Source: Bacillota bacterium
GTDB taxonomy: Bacteria; Bacillota; Clostridia; Peptostreptococcales; Natronincolaceae
NCBI GenBank assembly: GCA_023387935.1
Contig: JAEWHG010000131.1
Location: 22,381-86,380 of the forward strand
DNA length: 64,000 nucleotides
Reading direction: 5' to 3'
This document shows positions 19,131 through 28,677 of this stretch, piece after piece (the first letter of the stretch is position 1; every line of letters begins with the position of its first letter). Position numbers and translations under genes: made by a program. The notes under the pieces are model-generated. The model worked only from the letters and a program-made list of their open reading frames with translations. It was not told the origin of the DNA and ran no database searches.

Positions 19131-21197
19131 ATGGATATTTTAAATCAAGATATTCAGTATCTGAAGGGTGTTGGACCTAAAAAAGCATATTTATTAAAAC
19201 GACTAAATATCAATACGATTAATGACATCATATGGCATGTTCCTAGGGATTACGAAGATAGAGGCAATATAAAGAAAATTAGTAATTTAAAAAACGGAGA
19301 AAAGGCCACTTTCTACGGTTTTATATGTGGAGAGGGTGATATATCGAAGCCCAAAAAAAATTTATCCTTAATAAAATTTAAAGTTAAAGATGAAACTGGA
19401 TGGATTGAAGTAGTGTTTTTCAATAAAGTATATTTAAAAAAGGTCATAGTCTCTGGTCAAAGAGTCATGATTAATGGAGAAATCAAAAAAACTTATAAGG
19501 GACTTCAAGTAGTGAATCCAATATTGGAAAAGGTTGATTCAGATGAAGAAGATAGCAGACGGGGTATCGTTCCAATATATCCATCCACTGAGGGATTAAG
19601 CCAAAATGAAATTATTAAAATACAAAAGAATGTTGTTGAATTAGTTAAAGATTCTATTGAAGAATACTTGCCAAATGAAATTATTAAAAAATATAGACTG
19701 TGTGATATCAAATTTGCCATTGAAAATATTCATTTCCCTAGATCGGTACAATCATTGAAAATAGCTAAATATAGATTGGTATTTGAAGAGTTCTTCTTTT
19801 TGCAGCTTGGGCTTTTGAAAATAAAGAAATCTAATTTCAACGAGAAAAAGAGTGTTGCTCTTATTAACAGTAGTGGAATAAAGGAATTTATTCAAAAACT
19901 CCCATTTACACTAACGCCAGCCCAAGAGGATGTTTTAAAAGAAATATGTGAAGATTTAGAAAAAGATATACCTATGAATCGGCTTGTTCAAGGCGATGTT
20001 GGCTCTGGTAAAACTATTGTAGCAATAATATCACTATTAAAAGCTGTAATAAATGGATATCAAGGCGCCTTTATGGCTCCTACTGAAATATTGGCAGAAC
20101 AGCATTATATGTCTTTAACAGAGTTATTAGAGCCTCTTGGCATAAAAATAGGACTTTTAGTAGGAAGTTTATCTAAAGGTGAGAAAAATAAAGTATTAAA
20201 AGAAGTTGAATCTGGAGAAATTAATATAGTAGTTGGAACTCATGCATTGATTCAAGAGGGGGTTAATTTCTGTAATTTATCATTAGTAATTACAGATGAA
20301 CAACATAGGTTTGGCGTAAGGCAGAGAGCAATACTTGCTAGCAAGGGACAGAATCCTCATATTTTAGTTATGACAGCTACCCCAATCCCCAGAACATTAG
20401 CATTAATACTATATGGAGATTTAGATATCTCAATTATTGATCATTTACCACCAGGTAGAAAAAGTATAAAAACTTATAGTCGCACCTCTAATAAAAGAAA
20501 TCAAATTTACAATTTTGTAAAGGGTCAGTTAGATCAAGGTAGACAAGCCTATGTAGTTTGCCCTCTAGTAGATGAATCTGAGACTATAGACGCCCAATCA
20601 GCCACAGAAATAGCTCGAGAATTATCATATAACTTGTTAAATGGTTATAAAGTAGAACTTCTCCATGGAAAAATGTTACCAAGAGAGAAGGAGGAAATAA
20701 TGGGGAATTTTAAAAAAGGGTTAATAGATACTTTAGTTTCTACTACTGTTATTGAAGTTGGAGTAAATGTTCCTAATGCAACAATTATGGTAGTAGAAAA
20801 TGCGGAGAGATTCGGGCTAGCTCAACTACATCAGCTAAGAGGTAGAGTAGGAAGAGGAAACCATCAATCATACTGTATTTTGATAAATAACAGTAGAACT
20901 GAAATTTCTAAAGAACGTATGGATATAATGGAGAAAACTACGGATGGTTTTATTATATCGGAAAAGGATTTAAAGCTTAGAGGACCGGGGGAGTTTTTTG
21001 GCACAAGACAACATGGATTACCAGAGCTTAAGGTTGCCAATTTGTTTAAGCATATATCTATTTTAAAAGTAGTACAAAAGGAAATAGAGCGTATTGGGCA
21101 AATAGATTCAGAGCTAAAGTTAAGTGAGTATCCATTATTAAAAAGAAAGTTAGAAAAACAGCTTTTATTTTTAGAACAAGATTTACCCTTTAGTTAG
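19131..21197 (+). CDS. recG: ATP-dependent DNA helicase RecG
   Basis: RecG is a branch-migrating helicase that remodels stalled forks and recombination intermediates. The 688-residue protein has the wedge domain in its N-terminal part, Walker A GDVGSGKT, the DEQH box in ITDEQHRFG, the TATPIPRTL motif and the C-terminal RGRVGRG and KLRGPGEFFGTRQ (TRG) blocks. The ATG at 19131 is chosen over GTG at 19122 because tttggag (19115-19121) is correctly spaced only for the ATG. recG also lies after yloV (with sdaA genes between) in B. subtilis. Confidence 0.95.
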   Translation: MDILNQDIQYLKGVGPKKAYLLKRLNINTINDIIWHVPRDYEDRGNIKKISNLKNGEKATFYGFICGEGDISKPKKNLSLIKFKVKDETGWIEVVFFNKVYLKKVIVSGQRVMINGEIKKTYKGLQVVNPILEKVDSDEEDSRRGIVPIYPSTEGLSQNEIIKIQKNVVELVKDSIEEYLPNEIIKKYRLCDIKFAIENIHFPRSVQSLKIAKYRLVFEEFFFLQLGLLKIKKSNFNEKKSVALINSSGIKEFIQKLPFTLTPAQEDVLKEICEDLEKDIPMNRLVQGDVGSGKTIVAIISLLKAVINGYQGAFMAPTEILAEQHYMSLTELLEPLGIKIGLLVGSLSKGEKNKVLKEVESGEINIVVGTHALIQEGVNFCNLSLVITDEQHRFGVRQRAILASKGQNPHILVMTATPIPRTLALILYGDLDISIIDHLPPGRKSIKTYSRTSNKRNQIYNFVKGQLDQGRQAYVVCPLVDESETIDAQSATEIARELSYNLLNGYKVELLHGKMLPREKEEIMGNFKKGLIDTLVSTTVIEVGVNVPNATIMVVENAERFGLAQLHQLRGRVGRGNHQSYCILINNSRTEISKERMDIMEKTTDGFIISEKDLKLRGPGEFFGTRQHGLPELKVANLFKHISILKVVQKEIERIGQIDSELKLSEYPLLKRKLEKQLLFLEQDLPFS

Positions 21198-21271
21198 AAA
21201 AATAATAAAACTAATAATTCTTAGGAAACTATTATGTGTAGTATAAAAGCTTTAATAAATATAAAAACATT

Positions 21272-21300
21272 TTGTTTACTAATAGGTAGTGTGCTAAAAT
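21272..21300 (+). promoter_or_regulatory. Candidate sigma-A promoter for rsmD-coaD
   Basis: TTGTTT (21272-21277), 17 bases and TAAAAT (21295-21300) lie 28 bp before rsmD in the 131-bp gap after recG. No other gene or hairpin stands out in this gap. Confidence 0.55.
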
Positions 21301-21328
21301 AAGTGTATAGTTAAGCTAGGAGGTATGT

Positions 21329-21889
21329 ATGAGAGTTATTTCAGGAAAAGCACGAGGACAAGCTTTAAGAGCACCTGAGGGTTTAAATACTAGACCAACC
21401 ACTGACCGTGTAAAGGAGTCCATATTTAATATTATTCAGACAAGATTATATGATAGTATTATAATTGATTTATTTGCAGGAAGTGGGAATTTGGGTATTG
21501 AATCCTTGTCGAGAAATGCTAGTAAAGCATATTTTATAGATAATAATAAGAATAGTATTGAATCAATAAAAGAAAATCTTAAAAAGACTAAGTTAGAGAA
21601 TGACTCCATAGTAATTCAGATGGATGTAGTATCTGCTATGAAAAAGCTAAGCTTAGAAAATGTGAAGGCAAATATTATTTTTCTAGATCCGCCTTATTCT
21701 AAAGGGTTTGTAGCACCTATTTTAAATGAAATCGTTTCATTGCAACTATTGGATAACGATGGAATCGTTATTGTTGAGCATAAGAAAACTGATGAAATTC
21801 CAGAAAGTATACATAACTTACAAAAATATAGAACAAATCATTACGGAGATATAGCAGTTTCTTTTTATGAACTGAGAGAGGAGATATAA
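21329..21889 (+). CDS. rsmD: 16S rRNA guanine-966 N2-methyltransferase
   Basis: RsmD methylates G966 of 16S rRNA. The 186-residue Rossmann-fold protein begins MRVISGKARGQ, contains RPTTDRVKESIFNI, the SAM-binding DLFAGSGNLGIE and the catalytic FLDPPYSKG motif. It is the equivalent of B. subtilis ylbH and, as there, is directly followed by coaD with no gap between stop and start. Confidence 0.96.
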   Translation: MRVISGKARGQALRAPEGLNTRPTTDRVKESIFNIIQTRLYDSIIIDLFAGSGNLGIESLSRNASKAYFIDNNKNSIESIKENLKKTKLENDSIVIQMDVVSAMKKLSLENVKANIIFLDPPYSKGFVAPILNEIVSLQLLDNDGIVIVEHKKTDEIPESIHNLQKYRTNHYGDIAVSFYELREEI

Positions 21890-22363
21890 ATGAAAATAGC
21901 AATTTATCCTGGCAGCTTTGATCCAATTACTAATGGACACCTAGATATAGTTGAAAGAGCTTCTAAAATGTGTGATAAACTAATTGTATCTGTAATACAT
22001 AATCCTAACAAGAATCCTTTATTTACATTAGATGAAAGAAAGAAGTTAATCGAGGATGCTATAAAAGATTATCCAAATGTTTCAGTAGACTTTTTTTCAG
22101 GATTACTTATTGATTATGCAAAAAAAAGTAATGCTACAGCAATAATTAAAGGGTTAAGGGCCGTATCAGATTTTGAGTATGAGCTACAAATGGCGTTAAT
22201 GAATCAAAGACTATGTCCAAGCATAGAAACTGTATTTTTGATGACGAATAAAGAATACTCTTTCTTGAGTTCTAGCTTAATTAAAGAAGTTGCTAAATTT
22301 GGTGGATGCATTAATGGTTTGGTTCCTGAAAATGTTCAAAAGGCAGTAATGAATAAGTTTTAA
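21890..22363 (+). CDS. coaD: Phosphopantetheine adenylyltransferase
   Basis: CoaD transfers AMP to 4'-phosphopantetheine, the penultimate step of CoA synthesis. The 157-residue protein begins with the nucleotidyltransferase motif [14 protein letters not shown], has the [12 protein letters not shown] block and the C-terminal [12 protein letters not shown] motif. The gene begins immediately after the rsmD stop, so the two are translationally coupled. It complements coaBC at the left of the window. Confidence 0.97.
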   Translation: MKIAIYPGSFDPITNGHLDIVERASKMCDKLIVSVIHNPNKNPLFTLDERKKLIEDAIKDYPNVSVDFFSGLLIDYAKKSNATAIIKGLRAVSDFEYELQMALMNQRLCPSIETVFLMTNKEYSFLSSSLIKEVAKFGGCINGLVPENVQKAVMNKF

Positions 22364-22397
22364 AACTAATTTTATTATATGTAAGGGGGATTATTTC

Positions 22398-22844
22398 GTG
22401 AGTGTACTAAGTTTTTTAGAAGAGTTAGAAGATATTATTGAAAGTGGTTCATCAATACCTTTTGCACAAAAAGTATTAGTGGATAAAAAAGAAATGCTAG
22501 AAATCATTAAAGAAATAAGAATTAAGTTGCCAGATGAGGTTAAACAAGCTCAATGGATAAAAGAAGAAAGACAGCGTATTCTAGCAGAAGCACAGCAAGA
22601 AGCAGATACAATTTTAGAAGAGGCAAATAATCATATTCTATCAATGATTGATCAAAGTGAAATAACAAAGCAAGCTAATAATAGAGCTGAAGAAATAATT
22701 GCCCATGCACAAAGTAATGCTAAAGAAATGCGGTTAGGAGCAAAGGATTATGTTGATACTTTATTAGAATCGCTACAAGAAAATTTAGTAGAGTTAGTTA
22801 CTACTGTAAAAGAAAATAGAGATGAAATAAGAGGGATGAAGTAG
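22398..22844 (+). CDS. Coiled-coil protein of unknown function, V-ATPase subunit-like
   Basis: The 148-residue protein is almost wholly helical and charged, with a long Ala/Glu/Gln-rich stretch (about 60-125) like the stator subunits of rotary ATPases and DivIVA-type proteins; databases often label such proteins 'ATPase' on this basis alone. It begins with GTG after aaggggg. It lies between coaD and ylbJ in many clostridia. No catalytic motif is present, so a structural or scaffolding role is the most that can be said. Confidence 0.75.
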   Translation: MSVLSFLEELEDIIESGSSIPFAQKVLVDKKEMLEIIKEIRIKLPDEVKQAQWIKEERQRILAEAQQEADTILEEANNHILSMIDQSEITKQANNRAEEIIAHAQSNAKEMRLGAKDYVDTLLESLQENLVELVTTVKENRDEIRGMK

Positions 22845-22866
22845 GTATTTCTTCATCCCTTTTTTT
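22832..22866 (+). terminator. Terminator after the coiled-coil gene
   Basis: A perfect 10-bp stem (agggatgaag with cttcatccct, nine-base loop) runs into seven T residues. It overlaps the end of the coiled-coil gene and the 3' end of the converging ylbJ gene. Confidence 0.88.
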
Positions 22867-24160
22867 GAAAATAATTATGTAACTTTAATGTAGCAGAAGT
22901 TAATAAAGAAACAATTAGTAGACTGATTAAAACAGAAAGAAATAATTCAATAGATAGTTTGCAATTAAATAAAAATCTTTTATGAATACTGATCTCTTGA
23001 TAAGTATTATATACAGGAATTATTAAAACTAAAAACCTACTGAAAATTGGGTAAATAATGTAAGCTATTATTGATGAAAAAGTTGCATGTAGGACTTTAG
23101 AAAAAATATATAAAGAGGAGTCTATGTCAGTTTCCCCAATAATACTTGAAACTTGTGCATGTATAGAAAATCCACTCCACCCTATTATAAAGCTTGCTAT
23201 TGCAATTTTAGTACGTAGGTCTATGCCGATACTATCAGCTGCCATTTTAGTTCCAATTGTTACTTCGAAGAGTCCTATAATAAAGGAACGAATAATAGAT
23301 GGTGATATTTTAAAAGGCATCAATAATGTAGATATGGCCGATGCAATAACATCTATTATACTTAGAATCTCTAGCATCCGAATAACAACAGCGAATAACA
23401 CAATAAATCCTCCAACCATGAAAATTGTATTGAATGAGTTTCTTACAGCATCGCCAAGAATTATTCCTATAGATACATTATTACCTTCACTTTTGGATAG
23501 ATGGATGAAAGCTCTTTTAAACAAAAAAGTTCTTTCTTTACCACATTTGTAATTATCATAAGATCTTTTATAAAAGCTGAAAATTATGCCTACTAGAATA
23601 GCTCCAATATAGTGAGCGGTTACAATGAGCATGCCTATCTTTGAAGATCGAAACATTCCTACGGATACAGATCCTATCATAAATAAAGGGCCAGAAGTGC
23701 TACAAAATGATAGTAGTCTTTGCGCTTCTATTTTGCTTAATATATTATCTGAACGGAGCTTGGAAACGATTTTAGCTCCCACAGGATAGCCTGACGTAAT
23801 GCTCATTGCAAAAGCAAAGGATCCTTCGCCAGGAACATTAAATAGTGGTCTCATTATTGGCTCTAATAGCACACCTAAAAATTTAACTACCCCTAGATTA
23901 ATTAAAATTTCTGACCCTATAAAGAAGGGAAGAAGGGCAGGTACAACTAATGTAGACCATACTATTAGTCCATTATAAGCGGCATCAACAGCTTCGCCAG
24001 GATATATGATAATAGTGATTACAAGGAATATTACAATGAATACTATAAAATAGTAAGATAGGTTTCCATATGAATTACTACGATAAAATTTTCTATATAA
24101 TATTAGAATAAAAAAAAATACGATTAAAAGGCTCAATATTATTAAAAAATCTGAAAGCAT
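22853..24160 (-). CDS. ylbJ: Sporulation integral membrane protein YlbJ
   Basis: YlbJ is a polytopic membrane protein needed for proper spore formation in B. subtilis, made in the mother cell. The 435-residue protein has about ten hydrophobic segments and nucleoside-transporter-like gate blocks such as ALLPFFIGSEIL, ITSGYPVGAKI and FCSTSGPLFMIGSV. An aggagg site lies just upstream of the ATG. It is on the minus strand, opposite to coaD, whereas in B. subtilis ylbH-coaD-ylbJ run together. Its presence suggests a spore former. I could not identify a sporulation sigma factor promoter with confidence. Confidence 0.93.
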   Translation of the reverse strand: MLSDFLIILSLLIVFFFILILYRKFYRSNSYGNLSYYFIVFIVIFLVITIIIYPGEAVDAAYNGLIVWSTLVVPALLPFFIGSEILINLGVVKFLGVLLEPIMRPLFNVPGEGSFAFAMSITSGYPVGAKIVSKLRSDNILSKIEAQRLLSFCSTSGPLFMIGSVSVGMFRSSKIGMLIVTAHYIGAILVGIIFSFYKRSYDNYKCGKERTFLFKRAFIHLSKSEGNNVSIGIILGDAVRNSFNTIFMVGGFIVLFAVVIRMLEILSIIDVIASAISTLLMPFKISPSIIRSFIIGLFEVTIGTKMAADSIGIDLRTKIAIASFIIGWSGFSIHAQVSSIIGETDIDSSLYIFSKVLHATFSSIIAYIIYPIFSRFLVLIIPVYNTYQEISIHKRFLFNCKLSIELFLSVLISLLIVSLLTSATLKLHNYFQKKG

Positions 24161-24331
24161 AGTTTTCCTCCTAGATGAAAAATATTATATTTTATAAATT
24201 AAGTAATTGTGTAGTAGATGAACAGTTTATTAAAATAAGCTGCACAATTTACATAAGTCTATATTAATATATATTTTACAAGTAAGAGGGTTATTCATTG
24301 TTGGTTGCATACGATCTAATTATTTAATTAC

Positions 24332-25600
24332 TTATTCTTTTTCGTAATATGGACTAAGAACATAATCTAGCTGCCCTTTGATATGAAACTGTTTTTTGAA
24401 TCCTAAAGAATAGATATTTGTTGAGCGAATATCTATATCTAACATTTTTTGAGCAGCTATATTTTGTGGGTTATAATGCTTCAAATTAGATATTATTGGT
24501 ATTTTAGATGTTGATTTTAAGTTTTTTAGTATTTCTCTTCCTTTGTGATTAAATGCAAGGATACGAGCATATTGAGGGCCTCCACTCTTATTAAAATATA
24601 AAATATCATCCTTTTTAATATTTAATAAAATATGAATTAAAATACGTTGGATTCTTGTCAAGGTATATCGTTTGCTTTTAATGCAATTATAAAGCTCGTC
24701 CAATGTATTTGCGTTATTTGAGCATGTATAGATTTTATTTTCTAACCCTTCCACTACATCAAAAACATTTTTCATATCATCTAAATTACTTCGTCTTAAT
24801 ATGGCTAATATGGCTTGCTGAAAATCTGTATGAAAAATAGGCGCCATATCTTTATCTATAGAAGCAGATAAAATATTAAAAGTATTTTCAGGGACAACGG
24901 AACTAATTTCCATTAGATCCTTTTTATTAAAAAGATGCTCCCTAATTGCAGTAGCACTTGCAATATCAGAATTACTGATATCTTTACTGTGATAGTGTGC
25001 AGATTTTCTTAATATAGTATAGGGTATAATTGAACTGTTAAGATGCTTAAGGGCTTTTAAATATTCAATACCTAAAATATTGTTAGGATTTTTCATAATA
25101 CTACTTATTAAATTTAAGTTTTCTTCATTATATCCTTTTACTTCTTTAAAATATTGAACTATAGCCATAGACCTAGCAACAGGAAATGTAGAACCTAAGT
25201 TAATGCAACTCTTTAATATTTCTTCAAATTCAGAAGAAGGATTTGTTAGCACATCAACAATTTCAAACAATATATTCATATTTCCAATTTCACTACCAAA
25301 GCTAATGCATTCAACAACGCCTAAATTATCAAGTAAGCTGATAGCTCCATATGCAAATAACTCTGCGGTGGCACATGCATAGGGTGTAGGGATTTCAATC
25401 ACTAAGTCTACACCGGATTTTACTGCCATTTTAGCTCGTTCCCATTTATGAATTATGGCAGGTTCTCCTCTTTGTAAAAAATTACCACTCATTACTGCGA
25501 TGGTATGTGTAGCGCCAGTAAGTTGCTTAGATTTTTTTAAATGGTATAAGTGCCCATTGTGGAAAGGATTATATTCTGTAATTAGACCTAAAATTTTCAT
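24332..25600 (-). CDS. tmcAL: tRNA(Met) cytidine acetate ligase
   Basis: TmcAL (YlbM) uses ATP and acetate to acetylate cytidine 34 of elongator tRNA(Met). The 422-residue protein begins with the HxGH nucleotidyltransferase signature in [14 protein letters not shown], followed by [13 protein letters not shown] and ELPTPYA-like ([14 protein letters not shown]) blocks. A ggaggt site precedes the ATG. It is divergent from ackA, an interesting pairing because both handle acetate. The 171-bp gap between it and ylbJ is AT-rich and shows nothing definite. Confidence 0.94.
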   Translation of the reverse strand: MKILGLITEYNPFHNGHLYHLKKSKQLTGATHTIAVMSGNFLQRGEPAIIHKWERAKMAVKSGVDLVIEIPTPYACATAELFAYGAISLLDNLGVVECISFGSEIGNMNILFEIVDVLTNPSSEFEEILKSCINLGSTFPVARSMAIVQYFKEVKGYNEENLNLISSIMKNPNNILGIEYLKALKHLNSSIIPYTILRKSAHYHSKDISNSDIASATAIREHLFNKKDLMEISSVVPENTFNILSASIDKDMAPIFHTDFQQAILAILRRSNLDDMKNVFDVVEGLENKIYTCSNNANTLDELYNCIKSKRYTLTRIQRILIHILLNIKKDDILYFNKSGGPQYARILAFNHKGREILKNLKSTSKIPIISNLKHYNPQNIAAQKMLDIDIRSTNIYSLGFKKQFHIKGQLDYVLSPYYEKE

Positions 25601-25701
25601 AGTACCTCCAAAAAGTTTTATATTATTATTTTAATAAATAATACTGATTTTGGTAAGACTTAAAATTAAATATTAATTTATTAAAAAAATGTTAAAAAAA
25701 C

Positions 25702-25730
25702 TTGAAAATATCATAATAATTTATTATGAT
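25702..25730 (+). promoter_or_regulatory. ackA promoter overlapped by a 21-bp palindrome
   Basis: TTGAAA (25702-25707), 17 bases and TATGAT (25725-25730) form a good sigma-A promoter. A perfect palindrome, atcataataa (25710-25719), one central base and ttattatgat (25721-25730), fills the spacer and the whole -10 box. A repressor bound there would block RNA polymerase. The gap between the divergent tmcAL and ackA genes is about 200 bp. Confidence 0.6.
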
Positions 25731-25798
25731 TGATATGTTACAGTTTTATGTTATACAAAATACATAGAATATATATATAAAAACAAGGAGGGTATTCA

Positions 25799-26992
25799 AT
25801 GAAAATTTTAGTAGTGAACTGTGGTAGTTCTTCATTAAAATATCAATTTATTAATATGGAAAATGAAGAAGTAATAGCAAAGGGTTTAGCTGAAAGAATC
25901 GGAATTGAAGGTTCTGTGGTTAAACATGAAACTATCGGTAAAGATAAAGTTGTTATCGAAGAAAAAATGGACGACCATAAGGCAGCAATTCAAATTGTGC
26001 TAAATGCATTAGTAGATCCTAACTATGGGGCTATTAAATCAATGGATGAAATATCTGCAGTTGGTCATCGTGTAGTTCATGGTGGTGAGGAATTTTCAGA
26101 TTCAGTGCTTATAACAGAGGAAGTAAAAAAAGCATTAGAAAAATGCTCCGATATTGCTCCATTACATAACCCACCAAATTTAATGGGAATTTACGCTTGT
26201 GAAGAAATACTACCAAATGTTCCAATGGTAGGTGTGTTTGATACTGCATTCCATCAAACAATGCCTAATGACTCATTTATATATGCACTGCCATATGAAT
26301 TGTATGAAACACATAGAATCAGAAGATATGGATTCCACGGAACATCTCATAAATATGTAGCTAATAAAGCTGCCGAAATTCTTGGAAATCCTATTGAAAA
26401 TTTAAAAATAATTACTTGTCACTTAGGAAATGGTGCAAGTATTACTGCTGTAGATGGTGGAAAATCTGTAGATACAAGTATGGGCTTTACTCCATTAGAG
26501 GGACTAGCTATGGGAACAAGATGTGGTGATATAGATCCTGCAATTATTACGTTTCTAATGGAAAAAGAGAATCTATCTAGCGCACAGGTTAATGAAATAA
26601 TGAATAAAAAGTCTGGAGTTTTAGGAATCTCAGGAGTTAGTAGTGACTTTAGAGATATAGAACAAGCTGCTGAAGAAGGAAATGAAAGAGCTCAATTAGC
26701 ACTTAATGTATATCACAAGAAGGTTACTAAATACATTGGTTCTTATGCTGCTGAAATGGGTGGGGTAGATGCAATCGTATTTACAGCTGGATTAGGAGAA
26801 AACTCTCCTGATACACGTAAAGAGGTTTGCAAGAACCTTGAATTCTTAGGAATAAAAATTGATGACGAGAAGAATAATGTAAGAGGAAAAGAAAGAATTG
26901 TAAGTACGGATGATTCTAAGGTTAAAGTATTATTAATACCTACAAATGAAGAGCTTGCTATTGCACGTGAAACTAAAAATATAGTAAAATAA
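25799..26992 (+). CDS. ackA: Acetate kinase
   Basis: AckA makes ATP and acetate from acetyl phosphate, the main energy-yielding step of acetogenic fermentation. The 397-residue protein has all family signatures: [11 protein letters not shown] at the start, the [12 protein letters not shown] block, [20 protein letters not shown] and the [10 protein letters not shown] motif. A strong acaaggagggt site precedes the ATG. It stands alone between its own promoter and terminator; no phosphotransacetylase gene is adjacent, unlike many clostridia. Confidence 0.97.
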   Translation: MKILVVNCGSSSLKYQFINMENEEVIAKGLAERIGIEGSVVKHETIGKDKVVIEEKMDDHKAAIQIVLNALVDPNYGAIKSMDEISAVGHRVVHGGEEFSDSVLITEEVKKALEKCSDIAPLHNPPNLMGIYACEEILPNVPMVGVFDTAFHQTMPNDSFIYALPYELYETHRIRRYGFHGTSHKYVANKAAEILGNPIENLKIITCHLGNGASITAVDGGKSVDTSMGFTPLEGLAMGTRCGDIDPAIITFLMEKENLSSAQVNEIMNKKSGVLGISGVSSDFRDIEQAAEEGNERAQLALNVYHKKVTKYIGSYAAEMGGVDAIVFTAGLGENSPDTRKEVCKNLEFLGIKIDDEKNNVRGKERIVSTDDSKVKVLLIPTNEELAIARETKNIVK

Positions 26993-26996
26993 TATT

Positions 26997-27020
26997 AAAG
27001 GGTAGGGCTTCCTACCTTTT
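26997..27020 (+). terminator. Terminator after ackA
   Basis: The stem ggtagg/cctacc with a four-base loop is extended by AAA/TTT across a single bulged G, and ends in a four-T run, just after the ackA stop. Confidence 0.7.
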
Positions 27021-27088
27021 GAAATTTAATATTAAGAAAACTTAATGTAGTTGCAATAATAGAACTCTTTGCTATCAAGATAAAATAC

Positions 27089-27117
27089 TTGACAAACAAA
27101 AAAATCATTTGTATAAT
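27089..27117 (+). promoter_or_regulatory. Consensus sigma-A promoter for yceD-rpmF
   Basis: TTGACA (27089-27094) and TATAAT (27112-27117) match the vegetative consensus perfectly with the ideal 17-base spacer, 32 bp before the yceD start codon. It is the strongest promoter in the window by sequence and fits a ribosomal protein operon. Confidence 0.88.
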
Positions 27118-27148
27118 CAATCTTAGCGATATGATCGAGGTGATGGCT

Positions 27149-27685
27149 ATGAAATTTGATATAGATAATATGAAAAAAGGGGATAAGAAAACCCTAAATT
27201 TAGATTTCGCCTTAGATCTTGATACCATTGATTATTATGGTGATATCATAAATGTAGTGTCACCTGTTGATGTGAATGGTACAATATATGTAATTGATGA
27301 TAGGCTGTATATAAATTTAGGAATTAAAGCAGATATGCAGGTAAACTGTAGTCGGTGTCTTGAATCCTTTACCTATCAATTTAAATCAAGTATAAATGCA
27401 GAGTTTGTTCGTGATAATTCATCTACTCCTCCTGTTGAAGAGTTAGATGAAGATATAATTTATTATAAAGAAAGCACTGTGGATCTTGATGAATTAATAA
27501 AAGAAAATATTATCATGAACATTCCAATGAAACTTGTATGTGATAAAAGTTGTCAAGGGCTTTGCTCAATCTGTGGCAAAAAATTAAAAGATAGTTCATG
27601 CGATTGTTATGAAAATGAGCAATCTCAAAATGAATATCTGGATCCTAGATTAGCTAAGCTTAAGGAATTGTTAGAACAAGATTAA
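27149..27685 (+). CDS. yceD: DUF177 protein YceD
   Basis: The 178-residue protein belongs to the DUF177/YceD family, always coupled to rpmF and linked in other bacteria and plants with 23S rRNA processing. Visible marks are the NCSRCLESF cysteine pair and a second cysteine group in [15 protein letters not shown] and CDC near the C-terminus, suggesting zinc binding. The ATG at 27149 is chosen because cgaggtga is correctly spaced; a longer frame would start inside the -35 box of the promoter. It lies 13 bp before rpmF. Confidence 0.9.
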   Translation: MKFDIDNMKKGDKKTLNLDFALDLDTIDYYGDIINVVSPVDVNGTIYVIDDRLYINLGIKADMQVNCSRCLESFTYQFKSSINAEFVRDNSSTPPVEELDEDIIYYKESTVDLDELIKENIIMNIPMKLVCDKSCQGLCSICGKKLKDSSCDCYENEQSQNEYLDPRLAKLKELLEQD

Positions 27686-27698
27686 GGAGGTGTTAAGC

Positions 27699-27878
27699 AT
27701 GGCGGTACCAAAGCGAAAAACTGGAAAATCTAAAAGAAATATGAGAAGAGCTGCTAACTCAAAATATACTGCAGTAGGTGTTGTAAAATGCCCACAGTGT
27801 CACGAGCCAAAGTTACCTCACAGAGTATGTCCTGAATGTGGATATTACAAAAACAAAGAGGTTGTTGCAGCTCAATAA
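27699..27878 (+). CDS. rpmF: 50S ribosomal protein L32
   Basis: The 59-residue basic protein begins [18 protein letters not shown] and has the zinc-binding pairs CPQC and CPEC, so it is the zinc form of bL32. The ATG at 27699 follows aaggaggt with ideal spacing; the GTG at 27690 overlaps that site. It is the second gene of the yceD operon and is followed by a terminator. Confidence 0.97.
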   Translation: MAVPKRKTGKSKRNMRRAANSKYTAVGVVKCPQCHEPKLPHRVCPECGYYKNKEVVAAQ

Positions 27879-27900
27879 TATATTATATAAATATAGGAAA

Positions 27901-27946
27901 AATAGTAATGTATACATTTATGAATGTAGTGCATTACTATTTTTTT
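27901..27946 (+). terminator. Two-part hairpin terminator after rpmF
   Basis: An outer 10-bp stem (aatagtaatg with cattactatt) encloses an inner stem (tacatt with aatgta) and runs into a T tract. It separates yceD-rpmF from the fapR operon. Confidence 0.8.
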
Positions 27947-28017
27947 ATTCTAATTTAGATATTACTATTACATAAAGATATCTAATGTAAAATATTTTTT
28001 AAAAAAATATATAATAC

Positions 28018-28046
28018 TTGATTTTTTTAAAAATAGAATGTATACT
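28018..28046 (+). promoter_or_regulatory. Candidate sigma-A promoter of the fapR-fab operon
   Basis: TTGATT (28018-28023), 17 bases and TATACT (28041-28046) predict a transcription start near 28053, at the left edge of the FapR-like operator. The next 200 bp before fapR otherwise hold only the rpmF terminator. Confidence 0.6.
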
Positions 28047-28051
28047 TTATA

Positions 28052-28081
28052 TTATAACCAGGTACTAATTTTTAGTACTAA
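28052..28081 (+). promoter_or_regulatory. FapR-like operator upstream of fapR
   Basis: The 17-bp stretch 28052-28068 reads TTATAA-CCAGG-TACTAA, close to the TTAGTA-N5-TACTAA type of inverted repeat known for Bacillus FapR sites; its complement shares TTAGTACCTG. An overlapping perfect repeat, gtactaa-ttt-ttagtac (28062-28078), adds a second half-site pair. It covers the predicted transcription start, the right place for FapR to repress its own operon until malonyl-CoA releases it. Confidence 0.7.
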
Positions 28082-28096
28082 GTCGAGGTGACTATA

Positions 28097-28666
28097 TTGA
28101 ATAAAACTATAAAACTAAGCAAAACCAACAGACAAAGTAAGTTATTGGAATTATTAAAGGAAGATCCGTTTGTAACGGATGAAGATTTATCGGAAGCTTT
28201 TAAAGTTAGTATACAAACGATTCGACTAGATCGACTAGAACTGGGGATTCCTGAACTTAGACAACGTATTAAAAATGTTGCAGAAAAAAACTATGAAAAG
28301 GTTCGTAGTATAGTTGGTACTGAAATTGTTGGAGAGTTGGTTGATTTAAATCTAGGAACTAGCGGGATATCTATTTTAGAGACAACGGCTGAAATGGCTT
28401 TTAGTAAAACGAATATAGTGAGAGGCCATCATATTTTTTCCCAGGCTGAATCATTAGCTATGGCTGTAGTAGATGCAGAAGTAGCATTAACGGGAGTTTC
28501 TAATATTAAATATCTAAGCCCTGTAAGTGCGGGTGACAAACTGATAGCTAAAGCTGAAGTTACCAGAGTTAGGGGTAACAATCATTTTGTACATGTTAAA
28601 GTATACGTTAACCAAATACAAGTATTTAGGGGTAAGTTCATATTGGTAATAATAAAAAGTAGATAA
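28097..28666 (+). CDS. fapR: Fatty acid and phospholipid biosynthesis regulator FapR
   Basis: FapR represses lipid genes and is released by malonyl-CoA. The 189-residue protein has an N-terminal helix-turn-helix ([21 protein letters not shown]), a linker helix with [13 protein letters not shown], and a C-terminal hotdog-fold effector domain with [13 protein letters not shown]. The TTG at 28097 is preferred as start since gaggtga (28085-28091) is well spaced; the GTG at 28088 lies within that site. It heads the fapR-plsX-fabH-fabK-fabD-fabG-acpP-fabF cluster. Confidence 0.94.
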   Translation: MNKTIKLSKTNRQSKLLELLKEDPFVTDEDLSEAFKVSIQTIRLDRLELGIPELRQRIKNVAEKNYEKVRSIVGTEIVGELVDLNLGTSGISILETTAEMAFSKTNIVRGHHIFSQAESLAMAVVDAEVALTGVSNIKYLSPVSAGDKLIAKAEVTRVRGNNHFVHVKVYVNQIQVFRGKFILVIIKSR

Positions 28667-28677
28667 GGAGGCCAAAT

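Noticed and set aside
23124..23552. 142-codon plus-strand frame inside the ylbJ gene
   Set aside because: It is opposite a well-supported membrane protein gene and shows no domain; hydrophobic genes often leave open antisense frames.
24161..24331. A sporulation sigma-E promoter for ylbJ
   Set aside because: Segments with partial resemblance to sigma-E boxes exist, but none has both boxes at the correct spacing.
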